Shown one piece after another: positions 10,685-20,614 of a DNA stretch of 28,294 nt. The stretch is from Chara braunii (lineage: Eukaryota; Streptophyta; Charophyceae; Charales; Characeae): the NCBI GenBank assembly GCA_003427395.1, contig BFEA01000532.1:59813-88106 (forward strand), in the 5' to 3' direction. The notes under the pieces are model-generated. The model was given only the letters and a program-made list of their open reading frames with translations. It ran no database searches and was not told the DNA's origin. The first letter of the stretch is position 1. Every line of letters starts with the position of its first letter. A program made the translations under genes and the position numbers.

Positions 10685-11248
10685 CTGTTGCAGACAAATG
10701 CAAAGCTGTCAAAAAACAAACAAAAAGCACTGGCACTTACCCTCCTCTCATTCTCCTGCTCTCCCTTTCGCGTACTCGAGCAGCCTGCACCTCCTCTAAG
10801 AGACAAAGGATATCACAGTGTAGAAGATCGCTACGGACATGGTTATTGGACAAGCCCCCCACCAGAGGCACATCCAGTCCTTGATGCAGCATGTACACTC
10901 AGCGAATGGGCGAGAGGGAGCAGGGAACCAACCACCATTCTGCTACATTTGCATCGCAAGCTATCAGCCCCCTCACATAACACTCGACATGAATTGACCA
11001 ATTATTTTGAGAACAGAGGACATGAGAATTGTTCACCCGGCCAAAGGTCTCAAAAACACATCCGCAGGCCAACGGACACACAGCATATCAATGTATCGAG
11101 CAGCACTCTAGCAACTCAACTACTCTGTCAATAGAAAACCCAAGCAAACAAGTCCCCATCCCAGACAAGGATCCTGTCCAAAATGCGTACATCACTCACA
11201 CAAAAACAGAAGACAGTCAAACGGCCAAATGGAGGAAAGGAAGCTTAC
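10685..11248 (-). other. PABP intron (564 bp)
   Basis: GT-AG intron starting GTAAGC and ending AACAG, the shortest intron of the gene as seen. No other feature is recognised. Confidence 0.9.
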
Positions 11249-11326
11249 CGCTCGTGTTGCCTCCTCGGGAGAGGCAAAAGCAACAAAACCTGAGCCTCTG
11301 CTCTGACCTGCAGGGTCCCTCATGAC
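11249..11326 (-). CDS. Poly(A)-binding protein, exon for the RRM4 RNP1 strand
   Basis: 78 nt, phase 0 at both ends, residues 260-285. The acceptor is AAACGCAG and the donor GCG|GTAAGC. It encodes VMRDPAGQSRGSGFVAFA, then SPEEATRA. RGSGFVAF is the RNP1 motif of RRM4, with the aromatic that stacks on RNA bases, and VMRDPAGQS matches the family just before it. The split of RRM4 over three exons puts RNP2 in the preceding exon and the last strand in the following one. Confidence 0.96.
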
Positions 11327-12468
11327 CTGCGTTTGCCAACAAACAACACACACATCAATCTTCCTCACTGAAGTGCCAAAGCTTCTGATTACAGAGATGG
11401 CCTGTAGCAACCACAACTCTCCAGGTGCAGTTTAATCCATAAGGACCCAAGGTACAATCTCAGATGTCGTTTTGACAAGTCATTCACTTTTCAACTTCAA
11501 CCATAATAACAGAGAACTTACCTGTGCTAAACTAAACATACAGCGCCTTGTTTTCCAGCATCACTCCACAAAACTCGATGAGAACAAAAACAAACACTTC
11601 ACACCAAGTGTTACAACTTTACAGCAATCGTCCTCAAGTTTGCAACCGAAAAATAACGACGAAATGAATAACTTGCTAAGAACTCAGTTCCAACTCTGCA
11701 CAGACAGTCAAGGTCGTAACTTCTGGTAAGAGTCCAGGTTCACGGGTCAGAAGACACATCCCCTGCCCAAGAAGGGTCTCAGAAAGACCCTGGGTCAACA
11801 GGTACGAGGTCAAGGGTCAAAAGAGGCAACCTGTGCCCCCCTTGAAGTGGTAGTATACTTCAGGAATACCAGGAGTCAGGCCCGACTCTGCAAAAGTAGT
11901 CCAACAGTTAGATATTTCTTACGAGTCTACCACGACCACAGATCTGATGCACAATCAGCGGTTGTATGTATACTGTATCAGACATTTCCAACGCCTAATG
12001 GGTCCAAGACACATCAGCTGACAGCAAATCTGGGCCACGTGAGATCCAGACTGAGGCAGGCCCATATCGGTCAACACTGCAAGAAGGCTGCCCGCCTGAG
12101 TCGGCTCCTTCATTCTGCTTTGTGCTACAGGAGGCTCCAGCGCTGCTCCATTCGGCGCTGGAGGCGGCAAGAGATGTTGGCACCAGGGAAGAAGAAGATG
12201 GCATCAGCCAGGAGAGAGAAGACAGACTATTCATAGCTAGGAAGGGCACCTGGGGGCAATAGCTATGGGATGGAGGAAGAGCAAGGAAAAGGGTGATCAG
12301 GATTTAACGAGGAAGACGAGAGAGTGAGGGAAGCTTACCTTGACTTACCTGTTAGCGCTGGTGGTACTGAGGCAATGGTTTGCACATGAAGACTGGAGGT
12401 GGCAGGCGCCAACCTCCATAGCTGAGCTTCACTGCCGGGGGATGTGCACCAGGGCAGGCAGCTGCAGG

Positions 12469-12506
<38 letters not shown>

Positions 12507-12522
12507 GTGTGTATGTGTGTGT
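12469..12522. repeat. CT microsatellite
   Basis: A (CT)n run with a TT interruption passes into a TG-rich tract up to about 12535. It is in an intron, and the transcript would read GA-rich. Confidence 0.95.
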
Positions 12523-12559
12523 TTATGCATGTCTCTGTCTCTCTGTTACATCTTCTATG

Positions 12560-13165
12560 CCACACGGGTCCTACCGGACCCGACTTAGGGCTAGAGGGAC
12601 ACATCAGGGCCTAAAGGCCCGACCTTGGGGGATAACAGACCGAAAGGCCACGACTTGGACCCGACTACGGACCAGGCCCAAATGACATTTCGTCTTTGGG
12701 CCTGACGGCGCCGTTTGAGGCTGCCGCTCTCCGGTTGGACCTGAATCGTCGATCTGGACGGTTCAGCCCCAACCAAGGCCTCGCAGCAGTGAGGCCGGTC
12801 CTCTTCGAACCAGTACTTCGTACTGGTCCGGCCTCACTTNGAGGCATCGACCCACCGGTATTCTACGCGGTGCGGTAAGGTCGGCGCCAGAGCGCNGTTT
12901 GAGCGCTATTCCTAGCGCAGGAGCGAAGGGCAGCAGCAGGGCGACCTAGCGCAGCGGCAGCAGCGAGCGAGGACAGCAGCAGCAGCACGGCGGCCATCGC
13001 CGCCTCAGCAGCAGCAGCTGCAGGTACCAGGAGGCGGGGATCTCTTCCTCCCTCCTCAGTCCCTTTCCCTCCTCCTCACCTTCATCTCTCTCTCTCTCTT
13101 CTTCTTCCCCTTCTTCTTCTTCTTCTTCTTCAGACCGGAGACCTATACTAGTTGGACAGAGATCA
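12560..13165. other. GC-rich island with inverted repeats and CAG-rich block
   Basis: This block is clearly richer in G+C than its surroundings. It holds an imperfect inverted repeat at 12788-12839 (AGTGAGGCCGGTCC against GGTCCGGCCTCACT, with an inner palindrome CCAGTACTTCGTACTGG), repeated 'acccgac' motifs, a CAG/GCA-rich stretch at 12925-13025 and a pyrimidine tract at 13085-13130. Single Ns at 12840 and 12896 show poor assembly. A 44-codon minus-strand frame (12997 to 12863) begins MAAVLLLLSSLAAAAALG, like a signal or transit peptide, with GA-rich sequence upstream of its ATG. It could be a transposon part, a nested small gene or misassembled sequence. Confidence 0.5.
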
Positions 13166-13209
13166 GTGTTGGACTTCGGTGGTATGAGACTGTGGTACTT
13201 ACCGGATTG

Positions 13210-13803
13210 NNNNNNNNNNNNNNNNNNNNNNNNNNNNNNNNNNNNNNNNNNNNNNNNNNNNNNNNNNNNNNNNNNNNNNNNNNNNNNNNNNNNNNNNNNN
13301 NNNNNNNNNNNNNNNNNNNNNNNNNNNNNNNNNNNNNNNNNNNNNNNNNNNNNNNNNNNNNNNNNNNNNNNNNNNNNNNNNNNNNNNNNNNNNNNNNNNN
13401 NNNNNNNNNNNNNNNNNNNNNNNNNNNNNNNNNNNNNNNNNNNNNNNNNNNNNNNNNNNNNNNNNNNNNNNNNNNNNNNNNNNNNNNNNNNNNNNNNNNN
13501 NNNNNNNNNNNNNNNNNNNNNNNNNNNNNNNNNNNNNNNNNNNNNNNNNNNNNNNNNNNNNNNNNNNNNNNNNNNNNNNNNNNNNNNNNNNNNNNNNNNN
13601 NNNNNNNNNNNNNNNNNNNNNNNNNNNNNNNNNNNNNNNNNNNNNNNNNNNNNNNNNNNNNNNNNNNNNNNNNNNNNNNNNNNNNNNNNNNNNNNNNNNN
13701 NNNNNNNNNNNNNNNNNNNNNNNNNNNNNNNNNNNNNNNNNNNNNNNNNNNNNNNNNNNNNNNNNNNNNNNNNNNNNNNNNNNNNNNNNNNNNNNNNNNN
13801 NNN
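13210..13803. other. Assembly gap (594 N)
   Basis: An unbroken run of N. Frames reported across it are meaningless. It lies in the intron between the RRM3/4 exon and the RRM4 RNP1 exon. No PABP residues are missing at that junction (ITSCK then VMRDP), so the gap does not hide a required PABP exon. Confidence 0.99.
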
Positions 13804-13865
13804 GTGTGCGGGGGTCAGCATGGTCCATCATGCGCCGTCCATAACGAGAAAACGGAATGGAACCA

Positions 13866-13912
13866 CCTGGTGTGGCTGAACGGTAGCTTGGAAGACCTCA
13901 GTTCGAATCCTG
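13866..13912 (+). repeat. tRNA-like promoter boxes, possible SINE remnant
   Basis: TGTGGCTGAACGG resembles a pol III A box, and AGTTCGAATCCTG, about 30 nt on, resembles a B box. The sequence does not fold into an obvious complete tRNA and lies just past the assembly gap. A tRNA-derived SINE head or chance are both possible. Confidence 0.3.
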
Positions 13913-14792
13913 ATCAACAAAGTAATTATGAACTGCCTGGGGCCAGTCAGTTCGATGATGATACCTCAAAGCTGTCAACCTTTTCAAAAGAGCAGGAATA
14001 AAAAAGCAGTACAGCGCAGCTTGGTTCTTACGTCCTACCCCGTGGTGCATCGCCCAGCATCGTGCTTGGCTCAAGATTCGAACTCAGGTCTGTTCTCAAC
14101 AATTGCTTTTCAGCGCACAAATGTGTGCCGTTTTTTCGGCCTGGTCCTGCATGCAACGGACCAACCACCCGTTTCACAGACCAGCCATGTCAGAACCACA
14201 GTGAAAGAAAATGCCAAGAAAAAAAACGATATTATAAGATCTCCCCTGTTCCACCTATCGAAAACAGAGCCGTGCAATGCAAGAACGTACCTAACAGATC
14301 GACTGAGATCCAAGTAAAACCAGAGCACACGTTTCATCGCAAAAGCAACGGACTTGTGACCACAGTTCCCAGGATCGAAGATCGTAGGACCACGGTAGAA
14401 ATGAGGAGACCGAAATCAGTGCGTAGAGAGACATCCGCAACCAAGGAACTTTGTTTTATGCACTCACAAAACAATTGTCAGTGATATACTGGAGGAAGGT
14501 GGGGACGGCGTCAAGCCCGCATGGCCCTTATGGGCAGCTGACCACAAGGCTGCACATCTGAACCAAACACCTACGTTGGTAATGCCAACAGACAATCGCA
14601 CTCATCTACAGACATCTCAAGGACCATTGGCAGCAGGTAAGAGAATGACCACCAAGCCATTACGGGAGAGTAGCAACGGACATTTGGTGAAACGAGTGAG
14701 CAAATGAACAAACATGGCATCGATCAACTACATAAAACAGCCTTATAGCATTCTCACGGAGAAAATGTCACCCTTGCAGGCCCATGACTCAC

Positions 14793-15093
14793 CTTGCAGG
14801 ATGTGATCGTCCCAAACTCAGAGAAGAGTTCCCTCAACTTCTCATCGTCAATTGCATCATCCAGATTCTTCAAATACAAATTGGCACCTTGGTATTTGTC
14901 CATCCTCTCTTTCCGTTCCTGCTCGAATTTCAGTCTCAACTCTGCTTCTCTTTCGCTCTTCTTCTGGGCTCTCCCCACATACCACTCTTTCCCATCAATA
15001 GTTTTCCCGTTCAAACCGTCGACTGCCCTCGCAGCATCTTCCGAATTCTCAAAATTTACGAAGCCGAAGCACTTCGACCTCCCTTCTGCATCT
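14793..15093 (-). CDS. Poly(A)-binding protein, exon for RRM3 RNP1 to RRM4 N-terminus
   Basis: 301 nt. It begins with one base that completes a split Arg codon (AG|A) and ends phase 0, covering residues 159-259. The acceptor is GATTGCAG and the donor AAG|GTGAGT. It encodes the RRM3 RNP1 KCFGFVNF (166-173) and [20 protein letters not shown], which ends RRM3. A charged helix-like linker follows ([19 protein letters not shown]), then RRM4 RNP2 LYLKNL (231-236) and [18 protein letters not shown]. All of it matches plant PABP in order and spacing. Confidence 0.97.
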
Positions 15094-16833
15094 CTGCAAT
15101 CGATTAAGATCACGAAAACGAATCATCACTAAAATATGTCATCCAGAATTCTACGCCCAAAACAATGACATATGATCAAAAAGTATCTTCTCAGAACAGC
15201 AGAGAACAGATCTCACAACAAAGAGGTGATGCCAGCCTCCCAGATTTCCTGTAGCTAAACATCATTTTGAAGTGCATCAACAGAGCACTCAGACAGACCC
15301 ACATACAGGCCCACATCTGATCATCAAACATTATGAAGAACCAGAGAAGACACTTCTACCAGGAAGACTGATCAACAGAGGGTAGGCGGGCAGTGCTACA
15401 GTTCTAGCGATTAATGGCACAGATGGCGACAACCATAAACTTGTGCCATTTTTGTGCTTGTGCCTACATCAATCAGGCATCCACAGAGTACTTATATCTC
15501 TACAGCTACTTCCACTCAATCCAGTTTGACTCAAGACACCTGGTGGCGGGAAGGCAATTGACCTGGGATCGTGGATAACTGGCCTTTCAACCACCAGCCC
15601 GTCCGAGCATCTTTTTCCCAACAAGGACTCTTTTTTGCGTACCAGATTCCGACTGAGCCACCGTGGTAATATTTGCCTGGTGACCCCAGCCTTTTCGATC
15701 CAGCAGGCTCGGCGCGCGATCTTCCATCGGCTTAACTGGCACATCGGAGCAAAATAGTTAGGACAAAGACAACAAGTTACAAGTTTAAAGATTTATGAAA
15801 AAACAGCAACGTCTACAAGACGCTCAGATAAAACATCCTCGTGAAGAAGTCTACAACAACATATGCTAGAACCTCAAGCGAAAGTGCAAGGGGCTAATCG
15901 GCAAGTCCGTCTGTCCTAAAAGCTGTCCTGTCCCTAAATTGGGACCATCTCATACTGAGAAACGTGAATGCAATGACAGATTGACTGTGTTCACCAACAG
16001 ATCCACAACGTTCCACATGCTGCAGAAGTATAGTCACGAGGTCACAATTTCTGTCTAAAATCGGGACAACCATCAACTTTGCAATGTTCTCTGAAGGACC
16101 AAATACATCGCGGAAGGGCGAAGAGGCAAGCGAGTCGAGCGGAAGAATGCTTCCGCATTACCAATCCGCCTCGCGGACCCCACACTGTAGAAGGCCCCGT
16201 GTTAAGCCACCAGCACCTTATTATCCAGGTCAACTTGGCCATCGCAAATGCAACTTTCGGGTTCTTCGGATGAACTGTGCTGACCGACCGGGATGGCTGC
16301 CAGTGCCAGCCAAACAAAAACAAAAATGCCTCCATGGTGGTTCGTTTTTTCTTTGCCGGGCGGGGGGGAATCCACCTCAGCAAAAAGCGGCTTGGAGGTA
16401 CCCATCGTTTAAGAAAATTACGTGTCCGGACTTGCAGGTGCGCACCCAGGGTTCAAAAAATGAAGGGGCTCGCACGCGTGAGTTCATCAGCGTTTATATT
16501 AAAGTCATTTCTGGACCTTGTGTGTTTGTAGCAATGACTCTTCTAGAGTAGTTCCCAATGTTGGCATCCAGCAACAATGAGCCCTCCATCTGACAGGCTA
16601 TAAAGCGATATGCGGGGTTTGAGCATCAACATCCACAGGCTGCAAGCGCAGATGAAGGTGAACCCCCATTGTTGACAAACACATTGCGCTGGTACCATCA
16701 CGTGCAGAGGAGAGAGGCCACCGGGAGGGCTTTCTTTTCCACCCGCAGCAACACAATGTTGTTGAAACATGGCAGGAGTCAAAACACAAGTACACCCACA
16801 TTTTCAAATACATCGTCCAATCTGTCAGAGATT

Positions 16834-16914
16834 ACAGAGAAGATTAGCATGGTGTCTGCACAAGGATTACAGGCATAAAGAAAGAAAGGGTGCACCCAAA
16901 AAACGAGAAATGGT
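16834..16914 (+). pseudogene. U6 snRNA-derived pseudogene
   Basis: ACAGAGAAGATTAGCATGG at 16834-16852 is identical to the universally conserved ACAGAGA-box region of U6 spliceosomal RNA. The following CTGCACAAGGATTACAGGCATAAA matches the U6 central region with several changes, and CGAGAAATGGT at 16904-16914 matches the U6 3' part. About 20 extra bases interrupt the 3' half. The U6 5' stem is not recognisable, though CATCGTCCAATCTGTCAGAG may be its remnant. I see no plant upstream sequence element (USE), TATA box or terminal T run. It is most likely a degraded U6 copy, antisense to the PABP transcript within an intron. Confidence 0.8.
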
Positions 16915-17595
16915 ACATCCCCCACAGGGCCTGAGGACTGTATTTTAGCGGACCCTCTGCCGGACCGCCGAGAACTTTGCAAAAATGTGAAAATTCAAAA
17001 TTGCCAGTTTTCCCATTTCTCCCAACAGTGGGCGAGGTAGTGATGGTTTAGAAACGATGCATCCAACTGCTATGATTTCGGGGAAGGCTGTGACCCAGGC
17101 TGTTGTCGCAGTAGTACTTTCGAGAATGCATCCCGCCACTACTTTGGCTAGTAGGAAATGTTATGACTTGCGTTTTGTTTTTTTTCTTTCCTTTTCTTTG
17201 GAGTGCCCGGCCAGCGAGGCAGGGCAGGGCGCATTCGACGGACTGCTTTGACACCCTCATGGAGGGCATCCTCACACTGCTACTTCTGGTAATGTATCCA
17301 ACCGCTTTCACGTCCACAGCGCAGTTTCAAATGTTTTTCTTCTTCCTCCTCTCCCGTGAATCTAGCCAGCATACTCACACGAGTACTTCTGAGAATGTAT
17401 CCAACTGCTATCGAGTCCAAGGCTTTTCTTTTTGGTTATTTTTTGCAACTGCCGTGACGAAATCGGTTTTCTTGAGACTACCAGAAAAGAAAATACTTCT
17501 GGGACCCAGGCTCGGAGGTACTGCGGCAAAACTCAGCCACACAGCAAAATTCAGGTTCCGCAAAAACAGGCTCGGAGGTACTGCTGGTTTAAAGG

Positions 17596-17651
17596 CACAG
17601 GATGTCAAGAAGTCTGTCATTCCTGAATGACACACTTCTTGACATCCTGTG
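17596..17651. repeat. 56-nt near-perfect inverted repeat (hairpin)
   Basis: CACAGGATGTCAAGAAGT at 17596 is mirrored by ACTTCTTGACATCCTGTG ending at 17651. The arms are 26 nt each with one mismatch, around a 4-nt CCTG loop. It would form a very stable hairpin in the PABP pre-mRNA. It lies next to a 60-bp-spaced direct repeat. It may be a tiny foldback transposon, a palindromic rearrangement product or a small-RNA precursor; the loop is short for a typical plant miRNA. Confidence 0.9.
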
Positions 17652-17825
17652 GGGAGAAGAGAAAGCCTTCCGAGAAACGACAACGATCGAACAAACAACA
17701 ATCCAACTGAGGACGACAATCCCAAAAACAACAATACAACTGAGTGCGGACAACAAATCCTGCGCAACAGCAACATTTCACATTTCAATACATAACACGT
17801 AAGGGAAAACATGGAACAAATCGGG

Positions 17826-17941
17826 ATCAATCAATCCAACAAGCTGTTGAGCAGTTGAGCAGTTGAGCAGTTGAGCAGTTGAGCAAACAGCATTTTTCTT
17901 GAACAATCCTACACGCTCGGCATCAATCAATCCAACAAGCT
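17826..17941. repeat. 8-bp array flanked by a 20-bp direct repeat
   Basis: Five perfect copies of GTTGAGCA run from 17846 to 17885. On the outer sides ATCAATCAATCCAACAAGCT occurs at about 17825 and again at about 17921. The right end is only about 20 nt from the donor of the RRM2/RRM3 exon (17964), so it sits in the first part of that intron. Confidence 0.92.
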
Positions 17942-17963
17942 GTGGGAAGGAGACGAGACATAC

Positions 17964-18319
17964 CTCATAACAACTGCGCTAGTTATCGGACCATAAACAC
18001 CGAATGTTTTCCTGAGCTCCTCATCAGTCACACTCTCTGCCAAGTTCTTCACATAGACATTATTGAACTTCGTAGCACTGCTAGCCTGATCCCGCTCCTG
18101 CCGTCTAACAAAGGGCCCCACGTATACTTGCTTGTCTGCCATGAGCATCCCATTCACTCTATCAATAGCCATTTGTGCAGCGTCATCCTGTTCAAACTGC
18201 ACGAAACCGTAACCTTTTGACTGGCCCGACGAATCTGTTGCGACTTTGCACGAAAGGATGCTGCCAAAAGCTGAAAATGTGTCATGCAGTGCCTTGTTGT
18301 CAATGGACTTGTCCAAGTT
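17964..18319 (-). CDS. Poly(A)-binding protein, exon for RRM2 and RRM3 N-terminus
   Basis: 356 nt. It begins phase 0 after TGGAACAG and ends with two bases of a split Arg codon (ATG AG|GTATGT), covering residues 41-158. It starts [20 protein letters not shown], completing RRM2 RNP2 (IFIK|NL across the junction). RRM2 RNP1 is KGYGFVQF (75-82). [20 protein letters not shown] ends RRM2. VYVKNL (128-133) is RRM3 RNP2, with [20 protein letters not shown] after it. RRM1 and RRM2 are the main high-affinity poly(A)-binding pair and, in the family, the contact for eIF4G. All landmark residues are present. Confidence 0.98.
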
Positions 18320-18644
18320 CTGTTCCAATGCCACATCACAAGGTTGACACCAGAAAAGAGAACATGCAAAATCACAGATACCTCAGAAGGCTGGTTGGAC
18401 TCAAATACTACAAAGATATTTCGAAGATGGAAGTTTGAAAACAGAGAAAGAGAACACGCGAAATCACACATAACCTCAGTGGACTGGTCGGGTACAAAAT
18501 TTGAATCGTACAGAGAAATTTGCAAGACATTTCTTTTGCAAATGGACTTGCACAAGACAATTAACAAAATATACAGTGCTTGGCGGACAGGGAGACCAAA
18601 AAAAGAAGGAAAACATCGGGCAATATCTGGATAGCATAAGCACA

Positions 18645-18850
18645 ACATCACAGCTGATGAAGAGAGAGAGTCTTCGTCCCTCCTCACCCCTTCACCAACT
18701 GCCCTCTGCCTACTCGCCCACGAGAACCAGCAAACGACTATCAGCTATAGGCATGCACACATCACAGCCGATGGGGAGTACTCCCTCTGTGCTCTACCAT
18801 TCCACTCCGCTCTGCCTACTCACCCATGATAAACCAACAGACTACTATCA
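18645..18850. repeat. ~110-bp imperfect direct duplication
   Basis: ACATCACAGC occurs at 18645 and 18759, and CTCTGCCTACTC at 18704 and 18810, followed in both by CCCA..A.CCA and 'ACTATCAG'. The copies are diverged and no function is visible. Confidence 0.75.
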
Positions 18851-18970
18851 GAGAACACTTCTTCGTGTGTTGTACACCGGCCTGCGCACAGGGCAGTTCT
18901 CATCGCTCATCCCAATACTCGCCCCTTGGCACATGCACGCACACGTCTGCTCCACTCACCGTCACGCCAC

Positions 18971-19068
18971 TACCGTCTTCACCCGAATAGAACGCCCGGT
19001 CATTTTCGCTGTATCTAGACTGAAAGTCGCCTCAAATGACCAGGTGTTCTATTCGGGTGAAGACACTA
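18971..19068. mobile_element. Foldback MITE-like element, copy 1
   Basis: The left arm CCGTCTTCACCCGAATAGAA continues to GTCATTT. The right arm is its reverse complement, ending CTATTCGGGTGAAGAC, with two mismatches over 31 nt. About 28 nt separate the arms. TA dinucleotides lie at both outer edges, which would fit a TA target-site duplication as in Tc1/mariner-type MITEs; this is inference. There is no coding capacity. Three related copies lie at 25481, 26168 and 26367. Confidence 0.85.
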
Positions 19069-20248
19069 GTGCACATGCCAAAGGGATGGAAAAACTGAGA
19101 TAGCATCCCCGAGTCATGTTCATCAATTTATTTATTTTTTTTGGGGGGGGGGGATGTTCATCAAATTTCTACGATTGTTTTCCCTTTGTTTTAAAAATTC
19201 CACCATTCTTATTCCCTGTTGAGTAGTTGGCATGCCCCATATACTGAGCACAGTGCGCTTCACATATAGCACACACCACACACCCGAAGGTGTGCTATGA
19301 TCCCGGCAAGCACGAGTCTGCTGTTATTGCAGAATCTGACCAAGTCCTCCACGCCTGATTTTCATTGCCTTCCAGAAAAGGGGCGTAATATTCCTATCAC
19401 AAGCCAATCATGCCAGACTTTCCACTATCACAGAAACTGCCAAGCACAGAGAACAGGAGGGAATGACACCTACAGGTAATTGAGAACAGAAAATCACATG
19501 GAAGGACTACAGAAGGCAGGAGTGAAAGAAGGCAAACAGCAGGCAAGAGAGAGAGCAGGCAAACAGAATAAGAGGGCAAAAGACAGACACACAGCACAGG
19601 TGACGAGCGGAAAAAGGGATTTGAACCCTCAACCTTAGCCTTGGCAAGTAAATGTCTATTTGTTACTTTGCAAAGACCAAGCAAGGGCAAAGAGCTAGGT
19701 ACAGGAGGATGGCATCTTCCATAGCTTTGAAAAGACCTGGAAAACCTCGAACCGAACAGGGAGGGTGCATTACACCTTGCAGACAGAAGGGAATTTTGAG
19801 GGTAACCTATTCTGGATAGTTCACATCTTACATCTACACCAGGGATTTCTGTCCATACCATGGAATCAAGTTGCAAATACTCGAGACCCCTCCATAATCA
19901 AGCACATCCCTAGGCCCCACTGGCCTGGGCACGCCACCCCTCCTAAATTCATCCCACCACTAGAAATATGCATGTATTGTGGATGACAAGTCACCAGTGC
20001 GCCAACCCCACGAATTTCGCCGACATATGGCTGACATATGCAGAGACCAGGCGCAGGGGTATAAAGTCACTCCAACGCAAGACAGCCATTCCATTACCAT
20101 AACAATCGACAAGACTGTATGCCCACCGCGGCTCCTCGTCGCGACACAGACTAGGGGCCCTGGAGTTTGCACAGCCAGTCTTTGATCACGCAGCAGCCCA
20201 CAGCTCAGACAACCCAGTCCCCAGCAGGCAATGCAAGCACAAGTAAAT

Positions 20249-20276
20249 CTTAATGAACATATCCTGAGTTGGAATC
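20249..20276 (-). pseudogene. Most degraded copy of the PABP exon end
   Basis: The minus strand reads CAG|GATTCCAACTCAGGATATGTTCATTAAG, which resembles the copy at 20473-20423 with about 23 nt deleted, and keeps TTCATTAAG at its end. The donor GT is lost (AAG followed by ATTT). It lies one repeat unit (~195 bp) further into the intron. The similarity is partial, so the assignment is tentative. Confidence 0.45.
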
Positions 20277-20614
20277 CTGATGGAACCGATACAATGAAGT
20301 TAGGAACTACCCTCCCCTCTTTTCGAAAAAAAAGAAAGGTCACAAGCCAAAGGGCATCACCCAATGGATAGACACTAGACCGAGAACAGGATCATGTTCA
20401 ACCCGTGCAACCGTTTCCATACCTTGATGAATATGTTTGTTGTGCCACTCTTGCGAAGACTTGAGGTCGAATCCTGATGGAATGGACACAATAAGGTTAG
20501 GGGCTACCCCCTTCAGAAAAGGGAAAAGGATGCAAGACAAAAGGGCGTTATTCAGCACATCTACGCAAGATCAAAAACAGGATAATCTTCCAACCCCTGC
20601 AACCGTTTCCGTAC
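20277..20614. repeat. ~195-bp tandem duplication of exon end plus intron start
   Basis: Landmarks repeat with 192-197 bp spacing: GCAACCGTTTCC at 20407 and 20599, and ATCCTGATGGAA at 20274 and 20471. On the minus strand each unit runs from the last 41 nt of the exon through the donor, a CCTAAC branch-like motif and a CATCAG acceptor-like end. The event therefore copied splice signals with coding sequence. Confidence 0.85.
20423..20473 (-). pseudogene. Duplicated PABP exon fragment, possible cassette exon
   Basis: The last 41 nt match the 3' end of the RRM1/RRM2 exon (20615-20655) with five differences. Three are silent, and two fall in one codon, changing Ala to Thr: SLRKSGTTNIFIK against [13 protein letters not shown]. 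The donor is kept (AAG|GTATGG). Upstream is a CAG acceptor after a pyrimidine-rich stretch with a CCTAACC branch-like site. The piece between these sites is 51 nt, open, and phase 0 at both ends, so inclusion would insert DSTS plus the 13 residues above between IFIK and NLDK without shifting frame. It would disrupt the first strand of RRM2 or duplicate it. It may equally be a dead duplicate. Confidence 0.65.

Larger units (their letters stand above)
11327..14792 (-). other. PABP intron (3466 bp, includes assembly gap)
   Basis: GT-AG intron starting GTGAGT and ending ACGCAG. It holds a CT microsatellite, a GC-rich island, two single Ns and a 594-N gap, so its true length is uncertain. Minus-strand frames at 11955-12249 look protein-like in places (Pro/Ala/Ser-rich) but overlap each other in different frames and have no domain. 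From 14100 to 14790 I recognise nothing firm. Confidence 0.85.
15094..17963 (-). other. PABP intron (2870 bp)
   Basis: GT-AG intron starting GTATGT and ending TTGCAG. It contains a U6 snRNA-derived sequence on the plus strand, a 56-nt hairpin, a 60-bp-spaced direct repeat (AGGCTCGGAGGTACTGC at 17508 and 17568), several 'GAATGTATCCAACTGCTAT'-like motifs between 17050 and 17410, and an 8-bp array near the donor. A minus-strand GTGGCTCAGTCGG near 15650 resembles a pol III A box with no clear B box. Confidence 0.85.
18320..20614 (-). other. PABP intron (2295 bp)
   Basis: GT-AG intron starting GTACGG and ending GGAACAG. It contains a ~110-bp direct duplication (18645-18850), a foldback element (18971-19068), a T9G10 run near 19133-19151, a minus-strand B-box-like GGGTTCAAATCCC near 19617-19630, and the tandem copies of the preceding exon end at 20249-20473. 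Confidence 0.85.

Noticed and set aside
13166-14001. Long frames on both strands across 13210-13803
   Set aside because: They exist only because N codons contain no stops.
15540-15720. Minus-strand GTGGCTCAGTCGG considered as a tRNA gene
   Set aside because: No B box or cloverleaf at a suitable distance.
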